This document shows, one piece after another, positions 44,701-52,330 of a DNA stretch of 64,000 nucleotides. Positions within the stretch are counted from its first letter, which is position 1; each line of letters begins with the position of its first letter. The position numbers were made by a program, and so were the translations under genes. This DNA is from Bacteroides intestinalis (GTDB lineage: Bacteria > Bacteroidota > Bacteroidia > Bacteroidales > Bacteroidaceae). The notes beneath the pieces are model-generated. The model was not told the origin of the DNA and did no database searches. It saw only the letters and a list, made by a program, of their open reading frames with translations. The stretch is taken from NCBI RefSeq assembly GCF_003464595.1, contig NZ_QRZF01000009.1, positions 124,001 through 188,000 of the forward strand, written 5' to 3'.

Positions 44701-44875
44701 CCGCCAAGGGCACACCATCCTCACCTACAACGCATCCTGTAAGAGTTTTCTGTGCCGAGATTACCATCAAACGACTGTCTACGTCGTTTGCAACAAAAGC
44801 ATAACAAGAACTACTGCGTAAAAAAAAACAACTAAAAAACAAAAAACAGATATAACTATAGATAGTAAGTTTCAT
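41768..44875 (-). CDS. susC-like: SusC/RagA TonB-dependent outer-membrane transporter
   Basis: 1035 residues from the ATG at 44875. Signal peptide, then a carboxypeptidase-regulatory-like domain (roughly residues 45-115, GEDGVPLAGATV to GYKTQEI), then the plug (SLTGKAAGVQI, SIRGIRS, PLYVIDGVPM) and a C-terminal beta barrel. It imports a ligand together with SusD, driven by TonB. A TACATTTG -7 box is at 44910-44903 (minus). No enzyme or sigma/anti-sigma genes accompany the pair here, so its substrate is unknown. Confidence 0.92.
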   Translation of the reverse strand: MKLTIYSYICFLFFSCFFLRSSSCYAFVANDVDSRLMVISAQKTLTGCVVGEDGVPLAGATVLEIGTSNGTVTDMEGKFKLTVADDVMLRFSFMGYKTQEISVGGKTFLNITMVEDAVELDKIVVTALGIEKKEHSLSYAMSQIKNEELTRVKMPNLITSLTGKAAGVQINQVSSGLGASAKVSIRGIRSVAGENQPLYVIDGVPMLNSSSEQAFSAIGGTANAGNRDGGDGISNLNSEDIESISILKGAPAAALYGSQAGNGVILITTKKGKSQGQRSISFSTSLMFDKAVSLPEMQNRYGVSEVIDSWGERQNLPKNDNLKDFFSTGMASITSVSLSHGNEKLQNYFSYANTTGKGIIDKNRLSKHNLTFRETSTLFNDRLKLDGSVNLMRQVTKNKPTVGGFYMNPLVGLYRFPRGEDLTYYKDNFEIYDESRNLNIQNWHTSYDDFEQNPYWIVNRIQSKEVRLHAIVSLSASFKVNDWLTVQTRGNVDCINDKLRQKFYASTAPALAGTNGRYIEMDYQDIQFYGDLMLMMKKQWGDFSVNGALGTSINDKTTNSTRYDSKTASLYYANVFNLANIIMNGSAALDQKIDARRQLQSLFATAQVGYKESAYIDLSARNDWASTLSHTKHEKRGYLYPSIGTSLILSRLFTLPEWVSYAKVRGAYSMVGNDIPPFMTYPLSHITAGGEYLANDAAPFKEMEPEMNYSWEAGAEARFLNSRIGFNLTFYKTNTRNQFFKLPTLAGDKYAYRYVNAGNILNCGWEIALDATPVLTKDFMWSTTLNFATNKNKIVALHEELKEFVYGPTSFSSSYAMKLVKGGSIGDIYGKAFVRDASGDIVYETEGSNAGLPKIEGDGNTVKVGNSSPKFQMGWNHTLSYKDISLYFLVDCRYGGKVLSQTQADMDLYGVSEVTAQARDEGYVMLEGHRIDNVKGFYKIVGGRAGTTEYYMYDATNIRLRELSLSYQLPASWMEKSKVLKKVQLSFIARNLFFFYKKAPFDPDLVLSTGNDNQGIDVYGMPTTRSWGFSLKCEF

Positions 44876-45020
44876 AATTTGCAATAAAGAAATAACAATC
44901 TGCAAATGTAACCAATTTCTTTTTCAATTAAAACCTGTTATATAACATATAAGTAATATATGTCAGTGAAAAAAGAACGATAATATTTGTTTTTCGAGGA
45001 TTTGTATGTATATTAGGGGC

Positions 45021-45614
45021 ATGGATACTAATGCGGACATATTTAAAATAGAAACAAACCATGTGGTACCTTCACGTGGAAAAGTGTTGATATCTGAGCC
45101 TTTCCTCTATGATGAGATGTTTGGACGTTCCGTTATTTTGTTGGTAGACCACTCCACAGATGGCACAATGGGGTTGGTACTCAATAAACCACTTCCTTTA
45201 TGCCTAAATGATGTATTGAAAGAATTTAAGGATATAAGCAATATACCGATCTATAAAGGTGGCCCATTAAGCACCGACACATTGTTTTATCTTCACACTC
45301 TGAAAGATGTGGAAGATTCGTTGCAAATAGGAAAAGGAGTTTATCTGAATGGAGACTTCGATGCCATCCGCCGTTATATTTTGCAAGGTAATGATATCGA
45401 CGGAAAGATACGTTTCTTCCTAGGCTATTCCGGTTGGGAACATGATCAATTATGTCAGGAAATAGAAGAAAATACCTGGCTGATAGGATCAACAAGCATC
45501 GCCTCCCTTATGAATGAAAAAGGAAGTGCAGAATTATGGAAAAATGTATTGGGACAGCTGGGAGGCAAGTATGAAATATGGTCACGCTTTCCACAAATTC
45601 CTACACTAAATTAA
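45021..45614 (+). CDS. yqgE: YqgE/AlgH family protein (UPF0301)
   Basis: 197 residues from the ATG at 45021; the longer frame starts at 45006. It begins with [22 protein letters not shown] and contains [11 protein letters not shown] and [13 protein letters not shown], the defining blocks of this family. The biochemical function is not established. It converges on the GNAT gene with a 4-bp overlap at the stop codons. Confidence 0.92.
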   Translation: MDTNADIFKIETNHVVPSRGKVLISEPFLYDEMFGRSVILLVDHSTDGTMGLVLNKPLPLCLNDVLKEFKDISNIPIYKGGPLSTDTLFYLHTLKDVEDSLQIGKGVYLNGDFDAIRRYILQGNDIDGKIRFFLGYSGWEHDQLCQEIEENTWLIGSTSIASLMNEKGSAELWKNVLGQLGGKYEIWSRFPQIPTLN

Positions 45615-46144
45615 TCATGCCGGATACGCTGCAATAATGCAACATCTTTGAAACATCCCTCGATACATAGCCAGTCTTTTAATAATCCGCAAGAAACAAA
45701 GCCACATGAAGTAAACAGGCGCATACTTGCTTCATTATCTGTAGCGATGTGAACGAATAGTTGTCGCATACGCAGAAAATCAAAGGCATATTCGCAAAGC
45801 AATGTTAATGCATCCTTTGCATAGCCTGCTCCACGAAACTCTTTCCTGATCACGATACCCACTTCTCCACGCGCGTGCATAGGAGAAAAGTCTGTTATAT
45901 CAACCGTGCCAATTGTCAGACCGTCTTCAAGACGCACAATCATCATACGCAATTGCTTATCAGCAAACATATCACATTGTGAGTTCTCCATGTATTGTTT
46001 CATAACATAGCGCGAATAGGGTACTGTAAAGTTGCTGATATCCCACTGTTGAGGATCATTTTCCATCTCACAAATAAGTTCCAGATCTTCTGGCTCCATA
46101 GCACGAAGACGAATACGGTCATTTATAAAATAGGTATGTTTCAT
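45611..46144 (-). CDS. GNAT family N-acetyltransferase
   Basis: 177 residues. [12 protein letters not shown] start, [21 protein letters not shown] (acetyl-CoA pyrophosphate loop R-x-x-G-x-A) and [18 protein letters not shown], the RimJ/SpeG-type pattern. Acceptor unknown (polyamine, protein or antibiotic are possible). It starts immediately after the glycosyltransferase stop, same strand. Confidence 0.85.
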   Translation of the reverse strand: MKHTYFINDRIRLRAMEPEDLELICEMENDPQQWDISNFTVPYSRYVMKQYMENSQCDMFADKQLRMMIVRLEDGLTIGTVDITDFSPMHARGEVGIVIRKEFRGAGYAKDALTLLCEYAFDFLRMRQLFVHIATDNEASMRLFTSCGFVSCGLLKDWLCIEGCFKDVALLQRIRHD

Positions 46145-47353
46145 TCAGATGTAACATTTATCAGGAGTCACCAATACACGGCTCTCCGGGTTATAAATAC
46201 CAAGGCTCAATCCCATTTTGCGATGATGGGACAACAAGCGAATAATAGTTGAAAAAGAAAAGGCACGGCAATCATATACTACATGCGTGAAACCTTTCAG
46301 TGAAATGAATGGACTTCCATGACCATCCACAGCAGACATTTCGCTGGATACAACAAAGTGATGCTTTCCACCTAATCCGTTACGCTTTAAAAGTACGCGC
46401 AAGCTATGAATGGTTGCTTCTTCGCCAAATATGAGAAAACGAGAAAAACGTTGTCCTTTCTGAAAAGAGATTTTCGTCTCTTTTACCGGAAAACTAAACA
46501 AACGCTGCACAAAAAGTACAAACAAGCGAACATACATCTGCAGATGAATACCCGCACGCACCAGCCAACGCCCTATAACACCATAACGTTCTCCATGTTT
46601 ACAAAAGAAAATATCCATAGCCTCACAAAATACACGCACATGCCGATAAGTATCCTTCGATGTGCTTTCTCCCTTATAATGCAATATCGGATAAGGCAAA
46701 TAATAATTTTTATATCCTGCTTCTTCTATCCGGCAAGACAGGTCAATATCCTCACCATACATGAAGAAATCTTCATCCAGTAATCCGGTTTTATCTAATG
46801 CAGAACGACGAAGCAACATAAATGCACCCGCCAGCACTTCCACCTGATGAACGCCATCCATATCCAAAGCAGTACAATAATAACCACCCAAACTTTTAGA
46901 GTGCGGAAACAATCGTCCCAAACCAGACAATTTACCGAAAGTTGCCGCCAAAGTAGGATATCCACGTTTAGATTCCCTCAAAAAGCGTCCGTCATGCGTT
47001 ATCATTTTCACACCGGCAGCCCCAGCTTCAGGATGAGCATCCATAAAAAGTATTGCCTCTTCCAATGTCTGTTCCGACAATACAGTGTCAGGATTCAGCA
47101 GTAGCACATACTCCCCTTTCGACTCACGAATTGCTTGGTTATTGGCACGGGCAAAGCCCAGATTTTCTTTATTATAGATATAGGTGATATTCGGAAAACG
47201 CTCAGTGATATATGCTTCAGAATTGTCCATAGAGGCATTATCCACTACCAGAATCTCGGCTGAAAGATTGTCAATAGCCCTGTATAAGGAACAAAGACAC
47301 TGTTCCAGGTAATACTTAACATTATAATTGACTATGACAACGGAGAGTTTCAT
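46145..47353 (-). CDS. Family 2 glycosyltransferase
   Basis: 402 residues. SVVIVNYNVKYYLEQCL at the start, VVDNASMDNS and LLLNPDTV (the DxD-like metal site) mark a GT-A fold, GT2 family. The region near residues 170-230 (LAGAFMLLRR, MYGEDIDLSCRIEEAGY) matches rhamnosyltransferase-like members. The C-terminal 130 residues are less typical. Probably acts in surface polysaccharide synthesis. It overlaps the upstream membrane protein gene by 4 bp. Confidence 0.88.
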   Translation of the reverse strand: MKLSVVIVNYNVKYYLEQCLCSLYRAIDNLSAEILVVDNASMDNSEAYITERFPNITYIYNKENLGFARANNQAIRESKGEYVLLLNPDTVLSEQTLEEAILFMDAHPEAGAAGVKMITHDGRFLRESKRGYPTLAATFGKLSGLGRLFPHSKSLGGYYCTALDMDGVHQVEVLAGAFMLLRRSALDKTGLLDEDFFMYGEDIDLSCRIEEAGYKNYYLPYPILHYKGESTSKDTYRHVRVFCEAMDIFFCKHGERYGVIGRWLVRAGIHLQMYVRLFVLFVQRLFSFPVKETKISFQKGQRFSRFLIFGEEATIHSLRVLLKRNGLGGKHHFVVSSEMSAVDGHGSPFISLKGFTHVVYDCRAFSFSTIIRLLSHHRKMGLSLGIYNPESRVLVTPDKCYI

Positions 47354-47808
47354 GCTTCCTCTTCTTTATTAATATGCAATTCCTTACGCAAGCGTCCCTC
47401 ACCGGGCAAACAAAACAATGAAGCCGTTAGAGCAATAAAAGCACAAAGAATTCCTTTATTACTCAACATGAGATAATAAACAGCAAAGCCCGCCAACACC
47501 GGTAACATTAAAAGTATAATGCGAATTTTACTCCAGAAAGAATACAAATGTAAGGCTTCGGGCAAACTAACCTTGTCGATCTTGCGCGTAAGCACCCATG
47601 CAAATAATTTTAAGGATACAGGCACACAGATAGCCGCCAGCAAAATAACCAATGTTTCAGCAAAATAAGTAGCACGTACATCAGCAGCGTATATGCCTAC
47701 CCATTCCCCACCAGTTTCACCTACTATTATTAACAGAACCGGCAGCAACCAAAAGCTGATAAATATAACTTTTAAACGAGCTGCCACGTGTTTTATCTGA
47801 TTTTCCAT
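47350..47808 (-). CDS. Integral membrane protein
   Basis: 152 residues with four predicted membrane segments (about 13-28, 48-70, 95-115, 120-135) and a charged, acidic C-terminus (NKEEEA). No family recognised. Overlaps the glycosyltransferase gene, so may be linked to cell-envelope functions; inference only. Confidence 0.6.
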   Translation of the reverse strand: MENQIKHVAARLKVIFISFWLLPVLLIIVGETGGEWVGIYAADVRATYFAETLVILLAAICVPVSLKLFAWVLTRKIDKVSLPEALHLYSFWSKIRIILLMLPVLAGFAVYYLMLSNKGILCAFIALTASLFCLPGEGRLRKELHINKEEEA

Positions 47809-47834
47809 GTAATAATAACTTAATAACTAATAAT

Positions 47835-48452
47835 TCAATTTGTTCCGGAAAAAGGAGTTCGATTCACAATACTACGTCCCAATGTCACCTCATCAGCATA
47901 TTCCAGTTCATCACCAACAGAAATACCACGGGCTATGACACTCAACTTCACACCCAGTTTCTCCAATTTACGGTAAATATAAAAATTGGTTGTATCACCC
48001 TCCATTGTGGTACTAAGTGCCAGGATAACTTCTTTTATTCCACCTGCAGATACACGCTGCACAAGGCTTTCTATTTGTAAATCGCCTGGTCCCACCCCAT
48101 CCATTGGTGAAATAACGCCACCCAACACATGGTAAAGTCCACGGAATTGCTGCGTAGCCTCCACTGCCATGACATCACGGATATTTTCCACAACGCACAC
48201 AGTAGAATCATCCCGCTGTGGATTAGCACAGATACGGCAAGTTTCCGTATCCGATATATTGTGGCAGACTTTACAATATTTCACTTCGTGCTTCAGCGTA
48301 ACAATGGCATTGCCAAAAGCCTCCACTACCGCCGTATCCTGTCGCAAAAGATGCAACACCAAGCGCATAGCCGTCTTTCGTCCCACTCCGGGCAGCTTGG
48401 CAAACTCACTCACTGCCTTCTCCAATAATATCGAGGAAAATTGTCCATTCAT
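47835..48452 (-). CDS. recR: Recombination protein RecR
   Basis: 205 residues. Helix-hairpin-helix near residues 15-30 ([12 protein letters not shown]), a four-Cys zinc finger (C60, C63, C72, C75), then a Toprim domain with VVEN (residues 87-90) and [11 protein letters not shown]. RecR acts with RecF/RecO in loading RecA at gaps. Confidence 0.95.
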   Translation of the reverse strand: MNGQFSSILLEKAVSEFAKLPGVGRKTAMRLVLHLLRQDTAVVEAFGNAIVTLKHEVKYCKVCHNISDTETCRICANPQRDDSTVCVVENIRDVMAVEATQQFRGLYHVLGGVISPMDGVGPGDLQIESLVQRVSAGGIKEVILALSTTMEGDTTNFYIYRKLEKLGVKLSVIARGISVGDELEYADEVTLGRSIVNRTPFSGTN

Positions 48453-48694
48453 ACTTAAAAATCAACTATTGGCGACAAAGATAATGCAAATTGAGTGCAG
48501 AACTTTCATGCAAGCATGAAAAAGTTCTGCCAAAATGCAGCTTATCTTCTCAAAAGATAATCAGAATTCCGTATTCTGAACACGGAATTTTGAAATAAGT
48601 GCTACCTTTGCACACGTAAAAAAAGAGAAACTGCCTGTAAGGAGTGTAAACATTTACGTACCACCGCTCATAAGTAGCTCCTGGAAGGGGGCAT

Positions 48695-48757
48695 AACGTT
48701 TTTAAAGAATAAAGGCAACGTTTTTAAAAAACGTCCACCATATTCTTTAAAAACGTT
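48695..48757. repeat. 17-bp inverted repeat upstream of engB
   Basis: A perfect 17-bp inverted repeat (48695-48711 with 48741-48757), containing an inner palindrome ACGTTTTT/AAAAACGT at 48718-48734. The unit AACGTTTTTAAA occurs forward twice and reverse once. A further hairpin GGAGA/TCTCC follows at 48759-48783. Earlier in the gap are an 8-bp repeat AATTCCGT/ACGGAATT (near 48575) and a TACCTTTG box (48603-48610). No gene is seen between recR and engB (48453-48828). Confidence 0.6.
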
Positions 48758-48828
48758 GGGAGAGTTTTTTAAAAACATTCTCCACACAGATAAAAAGAGT
48801 AAGAAACTTTCTAAAATTGACAAGAAAA

Positions 48829-49434
48829 ATGGAGATTACAAGCGCCGAATTCGTCATTAGTAATACAGACGTAAAAAAATGCCCCCCCGGAATATTTCCC
48901 GAATATGCTTTTATCGGACGTTCCAACGTTGGGAAATCCAGCCTCATCAATATGATGACAGGCCGTAAAGGACTTGCTATGACTTCCGCCACTCCGGGAA
49001 AAACAATGCTTATCAACCACTTCCTTATTAATAAAAGTTGGTATATAGTCGATCTGCCCGGTTACGGCTACGCCAGACGCGGACAAAAAGGAAAATCACA
49101 GATACAGCGCATCATTGAAGATTATATTCTGGAACGTGAACAGATGACAAATCTCTTTGTGCTTATCGACTCACGGCTCGATCCACAAGTCATCGACATC
49201 GAATTCATGGGATGGTTGGGCGAACATGGAATCCCTTTCTCCATCGTCTTTACCAAAGGCGATAAGCTGAAAGGAGGCAGATTGAATAGTAATATCCAAC
49301 AGTATCTGAAAAAACTAAAAGAACAATGGGAAGAACTTCCCCCATATTTTGTGACCTCTTCTGAGAACAGAATGGGCAAAAAAGAGTTATTAGATTATAT
49401 AGAGAGTATTAATAAAGAATTGAATACCAAATAA
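48829..49434 (+). CDS. engB: Ribosome biogenesis GTPase EngB
   Basis: 201 residues; the ATG at 48829 is preferred over a TTG 12 bases upstream. G1 GRSNVGKS at residues 30-37, G3 DLPGYG at 75-80, G4 TKGD around 144, and G5-like TSSENR. Essential GTPase of large ribosomal subunit assembly. Confidence 0.95.
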   Translation: MEITSAEFVISNTDVKKCPPGIFPEYAFIGRSNVGKSSLINMMTGRKGLAMTSATPGKTMLINHFLINKSWYIVDLPGYGYARRGQKGKSQIQRIIEDYILEREQMTNLFVLIDSRLDPQVIDIEFMGWLGEHGIPFSIVFTKGDKLKGGRLNSNIQQYLKKLKEQWEELPPYFVTSSENRMGKKELLDYIESINKELNTK

Positions 49435-49446
49435 AGTAATAGTTAT

Positions 49447-50049
49447 ATGAAAAAGAGTGTATTTTCAGTGGCATTTATTGTCACTTTGCTTCTGGTGTCT
49501 GCCAATAGCCAGGCACAGTCGCTAAAAGATTTATTCAATAAAGAAAACGTAGAAAAGGTAGTTAGTGCCGTTACCGGCAAAAATACCGTTGATATGACAG
49601 GAACATGGTCCTATACCGGTTCTGCTATCGAATTTGAATCAGATAATTTGTTAATGAAAGCTGGTGGTGCAGTAGCCGCTACTACGGCAGAAGCCAAGCT
49701 CAACGAGCAATTAAGTAAAGTAGGCATCAAACCCGGACAAATGAGCTTTACCTTTGCGGCCGACAGTACATTCAACGTCAAATTGGGAGCCAAAACCTTG
49801 AAGGGTACCTATACATACGATGCTACCGAAAAACATGTAGTCATGAAGTTCGTCAAACTAATAAACATGAATGCCAAAGTCAATTGTACATCAAGCAATA
49901 TGGATTTGCTGTTCGAATCTGATAAACTTTTAAAGCTTATTACTTTCCTTTCCAGCAAAAGCAGCAATGCAACATTAAAAACAATCAGCTCTTTGGCAAA
50001 CAGCTACGATGGCATGATGCTAGGATTCTCACTCGAAAAGAAAGAATAA
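49447..50049 (+). CDS. Secreted DUF4923-type protein
   Basis: 200 residues with a signal peptide (MKKSVFSV... cleavage likely after SANSQAQ near residue 24). The mature part has the FAADSTFNVKLGAKTLKGTYTYD pattern and beta-rich C-terminus of the Bacteroidetes-conserved DUF4923 family. Function unknown. Starts 12 bp after engB and ends in a strong terminator. Confidence 0.8.
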   Translation: MKKSVFSVAFIVTLLLVSANSQAQSLKDLFNKENVEKVVSAVTGKNTVDMTGTWSYTGSAIEFESDNLLMKAGGAVAATTAEAKLNEQLSKVGIKPGQMSFTFAADSTFNVKLGAKTLKGTYTYDATEKHVVMKFVKLINMNAKVNCTSSNMDLLFESDKLLKLITFLSSKSSNATLKTISSLANSYDGMMLGFSLEKKE

Positions 50050-50064
50050 CAATATACAGAAATT

Positions 50065-50101
50065 AAAAAGCCCCGTAAACTTACTGTTTACGGGGCTTTT
50101 T
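50065..50101 (+). terminator. Strong Rho-independent terminator
   Basis: A perfect 16-bp stem (50065-50080 with 50086-50101) including CCCCGTAAAC/GTTTACGGGG, loop TTACT, with A- and T-runs on each side. Confidence 0.9.
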
Positions 50102-50134
50102 AATTATTAATTTCTTAGATTATTATGAGAATTG

Positions 50135-50207
50135 AGCGGAAAACGAGACTCGAACTCGCGACCCTAACCTTGGCAAGGTTATGCTCTACCAACTGAGCTA
50201 TTTCCGC
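50135..50207 (-). tRNA. tRNA-Gly(GCC), copy 4
   Basis: Anticodon loop TTGCCAA; acceptor GCGGAAA/TTTCCGC, discriminator U. Identical in sequence to the three other Gly copies in this array. Last in transcription order. Confidence 0.93.
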
Positions 50208-50238
50208 ATTAGATGACTCTCTTTTCACAAAGAGTTGG

Positions 50239-50320
50239 TGCCCAGAACAGGACTCGAACCTGCATGCCTCTCGACACACGCACCTGAAACGTGCGCGTCT
50301 ACCACTTCCGCCACCTGGGC
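50239..50320 (-). tRNA. tRNA-Leu(CAG), copy 3 (variant)
   Basis: 82 nt with long variable arm; anticodon CAG in loop TTCAGGT. One base in the D-arm differs from the other two copies (GGAAGTGG against GGAATTGG). Confidence 0.9.
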
Positions 50321-50346
50321 ATTGTGTCATCTATTATATGAAACAG

Positions 50347-50419
50347 AGCGGAAAACGAGACTCGAACTCGCGACCCTAACCTTGGCAAGGTTATGCTCTA
50401 CCAACTGAGCTATTTCCGC
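50347..50419 (-). tRNA. tRNA-Gly(GCC), copy 3
   Basis: Same sequence as the other Gly copies. Member of the first 325-bp repeat unit. Confidence 0.93.
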
Positions 50420-50434
50420 ATTATGATGACTATG

Positions 50435-50518
50435 TGAAGAGGAGGAGACTCGAACTCCCACAACATTTCTGTCACTACCACCTCAAAGTAGCGCGTCTAC
50501 CAATTCCGCCACCTCTCC
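50435..50518 (-). tRNA. tRNA-Leu(GAG), copy 2
   Basis: 84 nt with long variable arm; acceptor GGAGAGG/CCTCTTC, anticodon GAG in loop TTTGAGG, discriminator A. Confidence 0.9.
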
Positions 50519-50563
50519 ATACCATCTCATACTTTCAAAGAACTAAAATCGCCTCACCTAACG

Positions 50564-50645
50564 TGCCCAGAACAGGACTCGAACCTGCATGCCTCTCGAC
50601 ACACGCACCTGAAACGTGCGCGTCTACCAATTCCGCCACCTGGGC
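50564..50645 (-). tRNA. tRNA-Leu(CAG), copy 2
   Basis: 82 nt; acceptor GCCCAGG/TCTGGGC, anticodon CAG, discriminator A. Confidence 0.92.
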
Positions 50646-50671
50646 ATTATGTCATCTATTATATGAAACAG

Positions 50672-50744
50672 AGCGGAAAACGAGACTCGAACTCGCGACC
50701 CTAACCTTGGCAAGGTTATGCTCTACCAACTGAGCTATTTCCGC
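50672..50744 (-). tRNA. tRNA-Gly(GCC), copy 2
   Basis: Same sequence as the other Gly copies; member of the second 325-bp repeat unit. Confidence 0.93.
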
Positions 50745-50759
50745 ATTATGATGACTATG

Positions 50760-50843
50760 TGAAGAGGAGGAGACTCGAACTCCCACAACATTTCTGTCAC
50801 TACCACCTCAAAGTAGCGCGTCTACCAATTCCGCCACCTCTCC
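50760..50843 (-). tRNA. tRNA-Leu(GAG), copy 1
   Basis: Identical to the copy at 50435-50518, exactly 325 bp away. Confidence 0.9.
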
Positions 50844-50888
50844 ATACCATCTCATACTTTCAAAGAACTAAAATCGCCTCACCTAACG

Positions 50889-50970
50889 TGCCCAGAACAG
50901 GACTCGAACCTGCATGCCTCTCGACACACGCACCTGAAACGTGCGCGTCTACCAATTCCGCCACCTGGGC
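50889..50970 (-). tRNA. tRNA-Leu(CAG), copy 1
   Basis: Identical to 50564-50645, exactly 325 bp away. Confidence 0.92.
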
Positions 50971-50997
50971 ATTAGGTAATTGCAATCTATGTATCTG

Positions 50998-51070
50998 AGC
51001 GGAAAACGAGACTCGAACTCGCGACCCTAACCTTGGCAAGGTTATGCTCTACCAACTGAGCTATTTCCGC
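50998..51070 (-). tRNA. tRNA-Gly(GCC), copy 1
   Basis: First tRNA of the array; same sequence as the other Gly copies, preceded by the array promoter. Confidence 0.93.
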
Positions 51071-51081
51071 GATTGCGGATG

Positions 51082-51112
51082 CAAAGGTAGATATTTTCTC
51101 CAAACCTGCAAA
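51082..51112 (-). promoter_or_regulatory. Promoter of Gly/Leu tRNA array
   Basis: Minus strand TTTG (51112-51109), 19 bp, TACCTTTG (51089-51082): a full Bacteroides-type promoter just upstream of tRNA-Gly copy 1. Confidence 0.75.
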
Positions 51113-51180
51113 CATTCCGCCCGTTTTTTTCGCGAAGAAAACTATACATCTCCTCCACTCTGAAGACATGTTTTTGATTA

Positions 51181-52320
51181 TCAACTCATTCTGTCCCGAT
51201 AATCTTCGTAAGAAAATTGCCTGAATATTTCAGCCTTCCCATCTTTTGTCCACATAGCAATAGCAGGATGATGGATTCCATTGAACATATTTGTTTTTAC
51301 CATAGTGTAATGAATCATATCCTCGAAGACTATGCGCTCTCCGATTTGCAGTTCATGATCAAAACTCCAATCTCCCATATAATCACCACTCAGGCATGAA
51401 TTTCCTCCTAAACGATACACATGGCAGCCATTATTTCCCATTTCAGCACCACATACAGCAGGCTGATAAGGCATTTCAAGACAGTCGGGCATGTGACAGG
51501 TAAAGCTGACATTGAGAATGGCAGTGCGAATACCACGACTTTCTACAATATCCACTACTTCGGAAGTCAAAACACCGGTTTGCCAGGTAAAAGCAGAACC
51601 TGGTTCCAGAATAATACGCAAATGAGGATGACGGGCACGCAAATCTTTCAGTAAATGAATGAGATGCTCTACATCATAATCTTTACGTGTCATCAAATGA
51701 CCACCACCCAGATTCAGCCATTTTATCTGCGGGAACCAATAAGAGAATTTTTCTTCCAAATGTTGAAGCGTACGTTCCAGTTCGTAAGAAGAAGACTCAC
51801 AGTGGCAATGACAATGAAACCCTTCAATACCCTGCGGCAAGGTTTCAGTCAGTAAATCTGCCGTTATGCCGAAACGGGTTCCGGGAGCACAAGGATTATA
51901 CAGCTCTGTTTCTACTTCTGAATATTCAGGATTGATACGAATACCACAGGAAATACCACTTCCTTCCTTTACCACCGCAGGATAGAAACGGCAAAATTGT
52001 GACAAAGAATTAAAAGTTATATGGCTACTACAACGCATGATTTCCGGGAAATCAGCCTCCGTATAGGCAGGAGAATAGGTATGAGCTTTACTACCGAACT
52101 CTTCCAGTGCCAATCGCGCTTCATATACGGAACTCGCCGTAGAATGCTCGACATATTCCCTAAAAATAGGAAATGAGCGCCACATAGCAAACGATTTAAA
52201 GGCCAGAATAATTTCCACCCCGGCACGATCGGCAACACTTTTTATCAGCGTGAGGTTTTTTCTCAATAATTCTTCATCCATAATATAGCATGGAGAAGGG
52301 AAACGATCAAAATCTATCAT
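51181..52320 (-). CDS. nspC: Carboxynorspermidine/carboxyspermidine decarboxylase
   Basis: 379 residues, alanine-racemase-like barrel. The PLP Lys is K42 (AFKSFAMW); GFHCHCHCESS and LNLGGGH are further family blocks, and an EPGSAF motif binds the cofactor phosphate. The enzyme decarboxylates carboxyspermidine to spermidine in the alternative polyamine pathway used by Bacteroides. It lies 10 bp downstream of the helicase gene. Confidence 0.92.
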   Translation of the reverse strand: MIDFDRFPSPCYIMDEELLRKNLTLIKSVADRAGVEIILAFKSFAMWRSFPIFREYVEHSTASSVYEARLALEEFGSKAHTYSPAYTEADFPEIMRCSSHITFNSLSQFCRFYPAVVKEGSGISCGIRINPEYSEVETELYNPCAPGTRFGITADLLTETLPQGIEGFHCHCHCESSSYELERTLQHLEEKFSYWFPQIKWLNLGGGHLMTRKDYDVEHLIHLLKDLRARHPHLRIILEPGSAFTWQTGVLTSEVVDIVESRGIRTAILNVSFTCHMPDCLEMPYQPAVCGAEMGNNGCHVYRLGGNSCLSGDYMGDWSFDHELQIGERIVFEDMIHYTMVKTNMFNGIHHPAIAMWTKDGKAEIFRQFSYEDYRDRMS

Positions 52321-52330
52321 ATTTTCTTTT

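Noticed and set aside
50434..50998. Repeated open frames across the chromosomal tRNA array (MKRRRLEL start)
   Set aside because: They are antisense readings of tRNA genes; the repetition is from the tRNA duplication.
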